NCBI GenBank assembly: GCA_015501585.1
Contig: JADNRY010000121.1
Span: 1-64,000, forward strand
Origin: Rhodocollybia butyracea
Lineage: Eukaryota; Basidiomycota; Agaricomycetes; Agaricales; Omphalotaceae
Direction: 5' to 3'
Length of the DNA: 64,000 bases
Shown here: positions 47,789 to 60,146 of the stretch, piece after piece
How positions within the stretch are numbered: position 1 is the first letter of the stretch
Layout of the letters: the number at the start of each line of letters is the position of its first letter
Notes under the pieces: model-generated
Told to the model about the DNA's origin: nothing
What the model saw: only the letters and a program-made list of their open reading frames with translations
Database searches by the model: none
Translations under genes and position numbers: made by a program

Positions 47789-49350
47789 GGTAAGAGGTGA
47801 ATCTCTCGCAATGATATCTTTGTTCAAGTGGCAACAACGAGGCAAACAATGAAGCGCCTAATTGTAGCGCTGTTGAGTCAAAGGGTCAAACAAGCTCATT
47901 TGAGTGACGTACTGTGAGCTCAACGAACTTACGGGACACTGCGATTCGATAGACTTTGGCAAAAGACGAAGTTATCAAAATCGAAAAAAGAGGGCCAACA
48001 GAAAAGCGCTAATAAGTTCAAGCTGAGACAAAGCTGGTGACGCAGGCATGTGATGAGTGACAACACGTGTCGGTCCAGAATAGCCGCAACCAAGTCGAAA
48101 CTGGCGAAACACAGTTTATAATCAACGTATGAATCACAATTCCTTCGGGATCCACATCTTATAGCCCTGCTTGCCCACGCTAAAATTTTCCATCATTGAC
48201 TGGAACAAGTACATGGTCTGTGTCGGAGGCAAAGATCCTTACTCAGCCTTGAAACAGCCTCTTTCCGCGCTCTGGTCTGTTCTTCGAAAAACTTGACTCC
48301 TGGACATAGCCTATAGGACGTTGGCATGCAGAAACAGACAGAAAAGCTTAACTTAACTATTGAAGCCTAAAGCTTATAATTAAGCGGCAAGCCTTGAGCA
48401 TCCCAGCGCTATAGCCTGAGAGCGCCAGCGCCCGACCGCACAGCATCTGAATCGGGTGGATTAGACTACAAACGCTCTCTGCTCGCAGAAAACGTGGATT
48501 AAAGTGATTAGTTGAAGACATGAGAAGTTGGAATCCTTGGATCGGGTTATCATGGCCCCCAGCGTAAATTAAAAAATATGAGATGCGAATAATGAGCCTG
48601 TCATGAAGAAAAAAGATTTCGTGGCCAGCCTCCAGTATCAGGCAGGCTTGTCAACCAATTGTCAACCAAGATCAGCCTCGGGCTTCGAGCTTCAGCACGT
48701 TGATTCGGCAAAGCCCACAAAAGATTTGAAACCGCGTGGCATACTTACCACAGAGCTTATACTTAGATCATCAAGTGTAAGAAGCCAGAACGAAAGTACT
48801 TTAAGCAGATCAAGTCCGGTACGATTGCCGGCTGGTACGAGTCTAGCTTTTTACCCAAGCTCGACCGCGCAAAACGATTATCCTTTTCTTTCGAGTATCA
48901 AGTATCAAGTTGCCATAGAGCTCGTTCGACCTTGTGCAAGCAACTATTGTAGCACTGCACCTATCCCTTTATAATACAACTTTACAAATATAATTTCTCT
49001 ACAAGAATACTTCCCTCTGCATCTGATTTGCGCTGAATACGGAAACTCGAATCAGCTGGGTTAGTCATGTCTTCGGTGGCACGAGCGTTGTTGTCGGATG
49101 GACCAATATCGAAGATACTGGCTCCATTTTGAGGAAGGAAGACGGAAGGAAGGAAGGTTGAAGGAAGGAAGGACTTGAAGGAAGATTGGATGAAGGATGG
49201 AAGGAAGATGGATAGATGGAACGAATGATGGAACGACGGAAAGGCGGATAGAAGGGACGAATGGAGGAATGAAAGAAGGAAGTAAGGAATGTTGTTGCAC
49301 GGTATGGTCGAGAACTGAATGTGAATGCCAGTTTCATACAGTTCCAGATG
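47789..49350. other. Intergenic with a GGAA-type microsatellite
   Basis: At about 49129-49290 the plus strand is a degenerate (GGAA)n/(GGAT)n purine tract. The ORF at 48603-48974 is low-complexity and unsupported. The 48880-49020 part has TATAATACAACTT and looks LTR-like, but no second copy or TSD was found. Confidence 0.5.
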
Positions 49351-50867
49351 TCAAGTCCGTAGTATCTGAAAATTTGATTGAAGGATTGTCAAAGGAGCTC
49401 CCAAACCAACTCGGACAGCAACCAAGGTAGGTGCAAGCCCCTGAAGAAAACCCATTCTCACTAGGCGACGTGGACTGGCTTGTGGTGGATAGTATAGCTC
49501 ACACTGGCAATAGTTCCTAGACAGGACCAATTTGGGAAGTTGAACGATAATTCGAGGATGAAAAGAAGTGGATATATGACGCCAGATTCAGTTCTAAGAC
49601 ACATGAGCGTATGATCAAAGTTCATCAGCACACTTACACGACAGCTAAAGTCCGGTTATACCAGGTGAATTTACTACCGCGGTATGTGCGCTTGATTTCC
49701 TAGAAATCCACCATATTCGTCCGGCTAAATCACGGTTAGACAGTGCTATTTCAAGAGAGCTGACATACCAATCAAGAGCGTCATGAGAGTATTCATGCAA
49801 GTATTAACAGGAGGAAATCAAACAGATGTGAACACATCAACAATTACGCCATTTACGACTGAATACTTCTGTGGATTGTCGAGAGCCAAGACGTTGCAAA
49901 TTATAGCAAAGAGACCAATCACTAGAAAATACATGTAGTGAGTTTAACAAAGGGATTGATACCTAGGTTTTCTTGGTAGCACTCACATTTGGTTACAAGG
50001 ATAATCAAGAATAAGGGGAGAAGAATCAGTTTTTTGCGTCCCCAAACTGCATACACTCGGAAAAACTGAACGAAAAACTGATAAGTACAGGTAAGTATAA
50101 CTTTACAGCGCAAGGGATACTGCACCAGAATAGCGTCACCTAAAATGCTGAGAAGGGGAATGTCAAATTATCTCCGTGCATATATATGACATGTCTACTA
50201 CTCACTCTGCGAGTATAAAGATTATCATATCAGTTGCTCTTTATTGTTTGGGGTGATTAGAAACTGATGACTTTAGAAGAAGGTCGCGGACAGCTTACTG
50301 GCCAGCAATCATCCAAGGCCTTTCATGTAACGGAATGGTATACATAATTGCATACGCCTCCCCGACCAGATCATAGAATATGTTTATTGTTGCTAGAACG
50401 AAGACAACCAGGATCGTAGGAAAGATGAACTTTTTGACGGACCAAATGTGGAATTTTTGTGGTAAAATCCACACTGCAAGACCAAAAGAAGACGTAGATG
50501 CCTTTGTAGAATCGTTGAAGATGAGATTGGGAAAGGTTAATTGTGCAGGACGAACCGTAGAGCATACATTCTGCCTATGACAGGTCATGCAATGATCGCA
50601 AACAAAGAATAAGGAAAGGCGCACCATTATTACGATGAGGCGAGGGAGTGTGTAACTGGTAGGAACTGGCCCAGACATCTCGTTAATTGAGCTCAAGATT
50701 TCAAGGGCAAGGAAAACAAATAAATACCAAGGACTTCTTATAACGCCAGCTTCGAATACAAGGCTAGAGCCAAAGAGTCGTATCTGATGCTTGCTTATTT
50801 GTTGATTCCTTCCCGGTGTCGATGACTTTCGATAACAGAAATCCTTGATCTCATTAATGATTGCCAT
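49351..50867 (-). CDS. Seven-transmembrane protein of an Agaricomycete orphan family
   Basis: Pieces on the minus strand fit one 7TM protein. The N-terminal exon (50867-50295) has SPWYLFVFLALEILSSINEM, PVPTSYTLPRLIVIMVRLSL, then FIFPTILVVFVLATINIFYD and ERPWMIAGQ. Next come short exons with DMIIFILA and DAILVQ (about 50110-50250), FRVYAVWGRKKLILLPLFLI (about 49990-50060), ICNVLALDNPQKYSV (about 49840-49890), AGRIWWISRK (about 49700-49730), ESGVIYPLLFILELSF (about 49540-49590) and GLAPTLVAVRVGLG (about 49390-49440). Fungal proteins with this order of words are 7TM membrane proteins of unknown function. Exon joints near 50190 and 49780 do not keep frame, so indels or decay are likely. Exon limits are approximate. 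Confidence 0.65.
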
Positions 50868-51900
50868 TTAATGATTGCCATTATAGCAAGTATGCCAATC
50901 GCGAAGGAGGCTAGGTGCTAAACCGTACCAAATTCATATCATTACTACGCTTTCTGGGGCAAATGAATATACTTTGTAGAGGTTTAAAAAAACCGCCCTT
51001 CCCCTTGTAAAGAGCATTTTCAAGATTGGACTTCCGCTGCGATCGTATGCCGTAAGGTACGGGGACGAGTACGGTGAACTAGAGTAGATGGAGTTCTCAC
51101 AACACCGTACTTACCCGTAAACTTGAACCATCGATGTACGGGAATCAGGCTCTAGTTATTACAACTGAAGCTGAGGCTTAACTAGGTTTGTTTACTAGTA
51201 GCTGAGCTCAACTCGAAGTTGTTCAAGTCTTCATGCTTCACGGTGTACTATGAAATACTACTCATAGGACTAGTATCCGGAGACTACGTGCTGAACGTAA
51301 CTTTAGCAATGTCCTCGGCTCCTCTCTTCGCTATTACTATCCATAGCAAAAAGATGCTGTCAAAAATCCGGTAGTAGAGGCCCGGGCGCCAGGAAGGACT
51401 ACAAAGAGTTTTATGAGATCACTAATTGACATACAAGCAAAAGAACTTTGACAGACGTGCCATGATGTTAGCTTATAAGGAAGGACTCATACATTGATCA
51501 TCGAATGTTTCGGCTATTCCTGTTTTGACGGTAGGTCCAGACTGCCGCTCGCCCCGGTCCTCATCGACATCGATTCCACGGCCTCTAAACAGTTCACCTT
51601 TAGCTTGCGATATTCATATTAGCTATCAGATTTTTGCCTGCGCCTTGAGGCTACTCACCGCTCACTAGTGCCGCTGGCAGTTTTTCACTTTATAAAAGAT
51701 GAGTCTTGCACCAACCCTCAGGGGCAACGGTAGCGTCCTGCGATCCGAATTGCTGCTGAACTACCATCTCCCGCACCTTAGCCGCCCGACAAAATACAAT
51801 CTATATTATGACTGGAGTCGTTGAAGCCATTAGTTTCTTCTTGACCGTTTGATGTATGACGATCAATCGTGCTTGTGATCGCCTCTTTACAGGCAAGAGT
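50868..51900. other. Intergenic, no gene recognised
   Basis: AT-rich, with no frame of note and no repeat boundary recognised. Confidence 0.35.
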
Positions 51901-54190
51901 TTATGGAACAGGGAGAAGATCGAGCTTTTTTTTAGTGCTTTTTCGACACCTCTCTTACCGAGATTGATACACTTCTACACAACAGATTGAACTTCTAATT
52001 CCGTGTAGCCCCTGGCCTCGGGTGTTCGTGCATTCCTCGAATGCGACACCTCTAACTCGATAGAAGGTTCCGTGATAGATGTAATCTACTGTCAGTGAAA
52101 GGATGTGGGATTGGACCAGCTTAAAATAACGAATTTCCGAATATAGAAAGATATAACTTGCTTTGGCCAAGCCCCACGCCGCCCCCTTTTTCATCCGTCA
52201 TCATCTATTCAAATCTAAGAGACCCATATCACTTATCAATGACCGTGGGAGTAGTCTCCGGTGTGGTAAATATGGGCCTAGACCTGCCTAGACGGTGCTG
52301 GGCGTCCCTCGTAAATCTTGGTCGGGAGATGTAGTCTATGCTTCAGCCCCCTACAATTGGTGGTAACCATTCTCGAGTTCGGACTTCCGTGCGGCCAGAC
52401 TGGTCCAACGAAACATGCTCTTCATGCAAGTGCGATCCACGGATTCTAATATAGCGGGAATAGAGCCTAGAGCCGTTACACACCGACTATGACTATAAAT
52501 TGAGTCACCTTCGAGTAATAAGAAAAAAGAAAGTCGTTTGTTGCATAAAATTAGCTTGAGGTCTGGCTGAGGTTTGGCCTCCGGGCAAGCTGAACTGAAC
52601 GCGAGAAATCAAGCCGGAGCATTCGGTGGCCAGAGGACCGAGCTCTGAGAATGGATAGTAAAGGGCGGGCGAGAATTTCGAGAGATTGGCGCATTATTGA
52701 CTTCCGTTTCCTTAATTTCGATATCTTGCTTGGTGGGATGAAGTGAAAAGTTTAAGCGCCCAAGAGGCGCTAGCTCGTGCCCTTTAGCTTTGAGTTGATA
52801 AATCATCAGCGCCGCTAGGTCGGTCGATGGTCATTTATCATAAGTTCTCAGCTAGAACTAAAGAAGAACTACATCTATCTCAGGAAATCGCAAGCCCCCG
52901 AGGCTATGTATGAGTCGCCACCATTCCAAAGATGTGGGCGCGTGGTGAACCTTGTTACTGCTCGGGATAAGTTCAATATCATCATCTCATCCTTTTCTAC
53001 TCATCTGGCTTGCAGGAATGTCAAAAATAAAACTTCCCATAACACAAAAGGTACTGTGGCTTGCAAAAGTTTGTTTGCGCCAGAAATTTTTGCCAGTGGG
53101 TGTCCTGATCTCGTCGCTATCTTCATTTGCGCACCTACGCTATTCCGCCAGATTCGGTGCCTTAGCAAACTCCATGACGAGTTAACTATGTGCTCATCTT
53201 AGCCAAAAATGAGTCGATCAACAAATGAGGCGACAGAGAGAAGCATAGGACTCGGACTGGAGCGTTGTGACTGTGTTTGGTAGAGTGTTGCTTCCTTGTG
53301 TATGTTTCTCCGTGGCTTCTAGGAGAGCGAGAATTGAAAACATGACGTTCTTTGCGTCTTGTTTGGCGTTGCAAGTCTGAGTCATTTCGGAGAGGGGTCG
53401 TAAAGTTGATAGCTGGAACAAGGATAGAGAGCAGAGCATTTGGACCCCCGTAGCGGCCTATAAGAGGGGTGCTATGATCAAAAGAAATTAATCTAGATTC
53501 GCAGTCACCATAGGCTCGGACGTTGGGAACGACAAACTCACATGCGGTGGACCATTGAGAGTCTTGACCGGTTCTGAATTGGAAACACTCGAGGATACCT
53601 ATGTATATGACAAGTTTCTTTCGGATTTTGCGAGCTAGATGTTTCCCTGTAGAAAATGGCCAACATAAGCGGCGCCAATGGGCTACTACCGCAAAGCTAG
53701 CCAATAGTTCGCTGATAAACGGGTGAATCAGAGGATACGGAAGGACCTACATAGCCACAGAGTTACGACCTTACGACGTAGGTGTGTCCCAGTAATTCGA
53801 AAGTACTTCGAAAGTACTCTACGTGCATGAGTAGACATCCCGGACTTTCCAAAATTTCGCCGACTACATTGTACCCGCGAATAAAACATTAGATACTTTT
53901 CAGGTAGGTAGGTCATGTTTACGCCATCTCACCAGATTGATCAATGTAGTCCCCATTTACCGATGAGACCTCGACTGTCATCTCAAAACAACTACGAGTT
54001 TGGATTTTCGGTGGCGCGAGAAGAAGCTCGATGAAGGCGATAGTAATCTTTTTCTGTATTCGTCTTCGTTCTCCAAAGTACACCCCGAGTCGGCTTTCAT
54101 GACCTCCTTGGTCAATGTCACGTTCATCGCATGGGATCTAATTCTTCAACTTTCCATAATTTTTCTATTAGTAGAGTTTGGCCTAGAGTC
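51901..54190 (-). pseudogene. Rearranged copy of the MYND-type gene (copy 1)
   Basis: This region repeats landmarks of the neighbouring copy at 54326-56330: GAACAGGGA..GATCGAGC (51905 versus 54330); GGTCCAACGA.ACA with ATGCAAGTG.GATCCA (52400 versus 54955); GGCGCCAATGGGC (53672 versus 55482); a TCTAGGAGA.AGAGAAT block (53320 versus 56110). Their order differs between the copies. The longest frame is minus 53704-53186 (VPNVRAYGDCESRLISFDHS, IGRYGGPNALLSILVPAINF). The MYND finger of copy 2 has no visible counterpart here. I call it a decayed, shuffled duplicate. Confidence 0.5.
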
Positions 54191-54325
54191 CACTGACAAA
54201 GAAAGTTAGAAAGTTCGTTGTGACGTCGGAGAACAACACCACCTGATGAGTTTATAGACAAAACGTTGGACCAAACATCGTGGCCCGTATCTCGTTCTTA
54301 CCGCACTCTCAGAATCGCTCCCGAG

Positions 54326-56330
54326 CTTATTGGAACAGGGACATGATCGAGCTTTTTCGGGTGCCTTTTCGATACTAGTAACGACGATACCTTTCTTACC
54401 GGGACTGATGCTCTTTCAGGTGTACACAATGGCAAATCGTATAGCCATGGGCGCTGACATTAGGTGTTCGTGAACTTTTCAAATCAGCCACCCCGAGCTT
54501 GATAGAAGCTTCAGCGAAAGGATATGGATTGTCCCAGTCAAAAATCATCAAATATAAGTTGCTTTGGCCGAGTCCCACGCCGCCGCCTTCCCCATTCGTC
54601 AAATTTGAGAGACAAATATTATTGCGTAGTGTCTACTGTGGTGAATATCAGCGAATAAAATAGTATGCCGAGCATATTGCAAGATGCTTTGACCCAACAG
54701 CTGCCCATATAGTATACTATAGCACAGCAGACTGAGCAGGTACCTCTTTAAAACGTAAATTCTAACAAGATTATCGTCGCTCAAACACCGATAGCAGCTG
54801 AGTCTTCTGATATACCTTCACAGGGCTCTCGACAGCTGCAGAAGATATAATCGTCCCTTGTGAATGTTGTGCACCCGATGGACCTCATACTTCAGCCTCC
54901 TACAAGTTGGTACCCTCGATGGTGATACGATCCTGGAGTTCGGGCTGCTGGATTTGGTCCAACGAGACACATTCTCTATGCAAGTGTGATCCAGAGATTC
55001 CATACATCATAATAGATCTTGGAGCCGTGTCACAACGACGAGCCTTAACCGAGCTGAAAAAATTAATACTGTTGGGTGAGCGTTTCAAAAGTAAATCACC
55101 ATGACCGCAGATTGAGATGGACCCGGTACAATTTTCAACCGTGAGGAATGACAAGACAGGAAAGGCAGAGAGACGATGCTGGCATGGTGCTAATCAGACC
55201 TTTGCGAGTCAACTTTGCTAAGATATTGAATCTGGCAGGATAGGCCGGTGTGCGAATGAGGATAGCTACGGGATTAGGGCACCTAAGAAGTTATGTAGGA
55301 TACAAATTTTGAGACAGTACCACTTATGTCGCGGCCAATCATCTTTTCGACATCTCCTACGAGCTAGAAGGGTAGAAAGGGTGATATTAACTTCCACAGA
55401 TCTAGAGCAGTACGAAACAAGGTTTGGACCCACCGTTTTAGTTTTATCTTTGGTGAAGTGGTGCAATGATTGATATAAGCGGCGCCAATGGGCTTCCGAC
55501 TTAGCTGGCCAAAAACAAGCTAGCCAAAGATCAGCCTATCAACAGGTGAAGCGGTCTGGGCAGACAGAAATATCAATAAGCGAGTGGACACACATATGAA
55601 TTCAAGATTCCGAGTTACAACGATGTAAAATGTCTGTTGAATGACTGGTACGACTTTACAGCGTAAGGTAGTAATTCCAAATTCGTGTTCTACGTGCGGA
55701 TGAGTCAAGAGGTTGACATCCTTGGCTTTCCAATCGGCGACTGGATCGTGTTCAATAAAGCGTTGTAACTACAGAGAAAGCGTTAGATATTTTTCACCCA
55801 TGTTTACGCCGCCTCACCAGAATGATCAATTACCGAGACCTTCAATTGACATCTCAGGATATGACAGTATCATACTACGAGTTTTGGTCTTTAGTGACGC
55901 GACAAGAAGTTAGATGGAGGCGTTCGGCTTTCCTGCATGCGTCTTGCATTCATGACCTACTTGGTGAACGTCGCGTCCAGCGTTCCCCAGCCTTGAATAG
56001 GTTCTCTGTTGATAAAGTTGCACGAGAGAGAGTAGTGTTTTTAGCTAACATTGCTTTTGAAATGTTTGGTTCAAGCTGTGTGTTAGGGCGTTGTGCTTCT
56101 CTGCGGATTCTAGGAGAAAGAGAATCGAAGACATGATGTACTCATCGAAAAGAGTTATAAAGTCGTTGGGATAGAGCAGAGGTGCCAGCGAGTAGCCACC
56201 TAGAAGAAAGACGCATTGCGATAATTGGAAGAAATTATTATCAAATCGCAGTCAGTACTAGTACAGGTTCGGGAATAACAACCTCACCTGCAGTGGACCA
56301 CTCTCGACAACCGTGACAATGGCGAAGAAT
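54326..56330 (-). pseudogene. MYND zinc-finger gene (copy 2), fragmentary
   Basis: On the minus strand the segment 55300-55420 reads SYCSRS, then after a likely intron (GTGGAAG to CTCGTAG) RCRKDDWPRHKWYC. This is the second half of a MYND finger, a protein-protein interaction module. Other exon-like pieces are VADWKAKDVNLLTHPHVEHE (about 55680-55760), RRCDTAPRSIMMYGISGSHL (about 54960-55040) and a tail ending GYTICHCVHLKEHQSR at 54396. I could not join them without breaks. It may still be a working gene with several introns. The role is unknown. Confidence 0.5.
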
Positions 56331-57324
56331 TAAAGCCACGTCTAAAACCGCTTTTATTACCGGGCCGTCAAGCGCTCTGATCCCTTCCTTGTCTGATAAT
56401 TCACTATGAAACGGCTGTCAACAACGAGTTTGAGGCAGTAGAGCTGGCACGAGTGACAAAATCCCTACGTCCAAATTATTTTACTTCTCCCATTGCTGCC
56501 TTCCGGCTTCGTTTAGATAATCCTATTCAAACCTGTCAGTTTCTCGTGTACAGCCCAACCACACAGGATAATGTTCTCACCACAGTGAAGGTCTTCAGAT
56601 CAATGTCGGACTTAAAGCATCCCAACTCTAAGTCTGGTTTGTACCTATGGTTGTACAAACCTGACACTATCGATGTACATCAGCGATGTAAACGCTGTCT
56701 CGCTGTCTCGGTGGAGAGGAACGGTTACAATTTGATAATCAGAGCGACGGAGGTGCTACCTGCCAAGGTCTTATCCGAGCCTCTCCCAGCTCAATCAGAT
56801 ATAATGGGATACTACCTCGCTAAGTAAGTGTTTCCTTCACCAATGGTTCACGTCTCCATCCACTTTTCCCTCTCTTCTGATACTATGGCACAGTTATGGC
56901 ACTATCCAAAAATTGCTACTACAGATTGATGCATGCGGAGTAAGATTTGTTGACTCAGGGTAGCATTCGAAGCCGAGGAGAAAGCTTTTAGATTTGGATA
57001 CGAGCTGATACGAGGCTGGTAGACGAGAGTATTGATAAATAGCGCGCACACAACAGCACAATCACAGCACCTGCAATGTCCTCGCTCCGTTTATCTGCGG
57101 CGTTTTTCTCTGGTTGGTTCCTCCGTATCAATCGTTTCTGAACTCGGTCGCTTTCGTTTTTCCTAATTACACTAAGCAATCCGTTGTTCCCATTGAAGAA
57201 GCTTCCCGATCTTAATGCACGTCAAAGAGAGCGCCTATTTAAGATCCATTCTCAGTAGATAATATTTCATTTTATCGGGTGAAGAAGCTGATAGAATACA
57301 AACGCCCATAAATAAGTTCCCTGT
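56331..57324. other. Intergenic with one unassigned ORF
   Basis: The plus-strand frame 56453-56827 (124 codons, LRLDNPIQTCQFLVYSPTTQ) is open but unrecognised. It has no neighbours in frame; 56828-57324 has nothing recognisable. Confidence 0.35.
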
Positions 57325-60146
57325 TCACTGCTGTTGGAAGAAAACAGCAGTATAAGATGGAATTACAAAGTTACTGTTCGCCGCAATATCTATCGTCGTC
57401 TGAATTTTTTATTTATTTAAGTAAACCGAAGGAAGAGACGAGTGGAGTAATCTTACCTGCCACTTTGCCACACCCGCGTCACCACCAAAGTGTCGTAGGA
57501 AGTATTTCCCCGCGGGGATATTTGAGATGGCGAGGTTGACAGGGACGACATCTTTGTTCACAATGACCATAGTCACCTTCACACCGTCGGAGGTACTGGC
57601 GTAGACACCAAGAACATCCTGAGAATTGTCAGCCAAGTTCACCTGGACACTCTTGTCGCCGAAATATGTCCCGTTTCTGAAAACCGTTGAGTTGAGTATC
57701 CTCTGTCCATCAAAGAAATGCATACCCTCGGTAAAGCCAGTACGCTAGTCCAACAGGGCCCAGCTGGTCTGGCTGCGACCAGTAAGTTGCCTGATCCAGC
57801 CCGTTAACACCGAAGATACCGAGTGAGTCAACGGTTACAAGTCCTCCGGTGATGTCGGTATCATCGGTGGAATCCCATTCTGAGATGGAAAGTTTGGTAC
57901 CGGGATAGAATTGCTGAATGAGCTGCTGCATACGTGGGATGAGCCATATCGCGTTCGGATTTGGCTCAGTCCACTGAGGAGGGATGGAAGTCCCGATCCA
58001 CGACTCATCGAGGTAGTCCGGGTCTGTGGGTGGCATCACGTTAGCTTTGCATGACCTGGATGTATAAGATGAGAGAAGAATCATACCCCACCAAGAACGC
58101 GTCATCCTGAGCCTGAGTGCTTTCGCCGCGGCGTCGTTCGCGCTGGTATCTGGCGCAAAGTAGTAGTGTATGTCGAGATAGTCGAGAAGACGCTTCCCAG
58201 CTTGGGCTGAGGCTTTGTTCATTTGCGCGAGGAACCACGGGAGGAAATCTTGGTTATTGTGAGCGGCGTTGTCAGTGTAACCAATCTCGCTTGTCCAGTC
58301 TGATATTTAGAAGAATTTCGGAAGAAAGTTAGGCAGAGGACTCTCGGTGAAGAATAGGCGGAAGAGGCTTACAGAACCACCAAGCACAAGTAGAAGGCGC
58401 AGCCACCTCCACGTTAGGCAGAGTGTTTTTTTGCCATGGTCGCTGTAGCGATGACACGTGCAAGCTCTTCGTCGTAGCCCATTGGGTCAGGATGCATGTC
58501 CTGATGTGTACTCGATGCAATCTCGATCTCATTATCAACTATGAGAAATCGTTGATTAGTTGCGTCCCCGCTGATCTGGCCAGTTTATAACGAACAACTA
58601 ACCAGTGATAATGTCGGGCTTTACCGGCATCGCTTCCAGCATCGCTGCTGCCAAGGAAATGTTCCATGGAGTGTAAACATTAGCTTGCGGCGATGGAGTC
58701 ACCCAAGATCCATTTGGAAGCAGACCGTCACCGGCATCACTGTTGAAAGGATCGTATGATTGCTGGTCTGCACGATGTTAGGGATTCAAGCGCGTCGACA
58801 AGGGTACAACAGGTAACATACCAGGATAAACTGTACGAGGATAGGAATACGAGGTGCTGTCCTTCGAAACCCAGTCAAGACTAGAGTCAAAAAACAAATC
58901 AGCCATCTATAGGTCAGAAAGCAACACCTTAGGCGTACGCAGGGACAGTAAAAAGACTCTTGCTGCCCGCATCAGAGACAAACTGCAAGAAAGGGTTCGC
59001 TTCCGGTGAAGAGACGCGATTCTCGAAAAACCAATCGTTGCCTGCGTTGGTGAAGGCACCGTCTGGGTTATAAGCTGTGACGGCGTTGCCACCCCAGCGG
59101 TTTAACGTGACGCCTAGGAGTTTGATATAGTCAGCATCAGTTGGGAAGTTGACACCGTAGATAGTGGGCGAGATATTCTTCGTGTTGGCGATATTGATGG
59201 TTCCGTACTGGAGCGCAGGGATGGTGTAGCTGAAGGTGGTGTTGGCACCAGCTGCAATGACCAGAGATCCTGCTGACAGAGGCGTGTTCAGAGTGAAGTA
59301 CGTGATTGTTTGTGCGGGAGTGTCCCAAGGAGAATATGTTTCGGACAGGCTCAATGTTACTTTGGCGCCATTGAGGGTGGCGGAGACTTGGGAGAAGTCA
59401 ACGTCTCCTTGAGAGGTGACAGCGAGTAAGTTGCCCGCTAAGGGCTCAGCGGAAAGGAACAATGGTTCGACAACGATCTCTGCCTTGATATGTGAGCAAA
59501 AAGTGTTGGGAATCAATCGAGCAAGAGCATACCATTCAGAAGAACAATGTTGGTGATAAAGTATACTGCCCATTCGCACCCCCTTGGAAATTAATGAGGT
59601 TCCCTGGTGGAAATAGTTTTAGTTAGTTGATTCTGTGAGACTCTGTAATGAAAGTACTAACAAGAGTCGGTAGCAAGTACACCTTCGTTACCGGGCAAGT
59701 TACTGAAGTCTATAGTAACCGTGGTGAAGGCAGTAGTATTGACTACGGTGCTCATAGAGGCCAAGGGCAAAGAAGTAGACGCATCACTGTCCGTCGAGGA
59801 TGAGAAGTAAACTGAGACGTCGGGCTGCGCGCCAGAAATATCGAAACGCAGACCAGCGTAATTGTTGTTAAAGGCGGTCTCGGCGAACCTGAGGGAGAAC
59901 AAATCAGCAAACTACCCTATTACCAGACTGAAATGAACATTACGTAGATAAGGCGCCCCAAGCTGTAGTGTTTACGGAGATGGCCTCTACAGCTCCTGGT
60001 CCAGCAGTGGAGGCGAAGTCAAGCGTGGACGACCAAGACCAGTTTTCCCAGCCTGATGCGAGAGAACCACTTCCTGGTGCGTAGACGGTGACATCGGCAG
60101 CAACAAAGACGCCGACGGAGAGAAGAACGAACGCTCTGAAAATCAT
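57325..60146 (-). CDS. Glycoside hydrolase family 44 (secreted endoglucanase-type)
   Basis: GH44 enzymes cut beta-1,4-glucans (cellulose, xyloglucan) outside the cell. Eleven exons: 60146-59944, 59888-59662, 59603-59533, 59479-58939, 58880-58822, 58767-58603, 58538-58373, 58299-58087, 58044-57726, 57676-57457 and 57399-57325. Residues 1-17 (FRAFVLLSVGVFVAA) are a signal peptide. An N-terminal beta-rich module precedes the catalytic barrel. The barrel opens with ISPTIYGVNFPTD and LNRWGGNAVTAYN, has the presumed acid/base Glu in ITVDNEIE, and the presumed nucleophile Glu in LSISEWDSTDDTDITGG. A C-terminal beta part closes the protein. About 752 aa are expected if two one-base homopolymer differences are allowed: a C run at 59569-59571 (one base short) and a T run at 58426-58432 (one base long). 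As given, the frame breaks there. Confidence 0.9.

Noticed and set aside
48603..48974. 123-codon plus-strand ORF
   Set aside because: Low complexity, Ser-rich, no splice partners, and the surrounding sequence looks LTR-like.
50380..50580. Plus-strand 66-codon ORF
   Set aside because: Antisense to the first exon of the 7TM gene.
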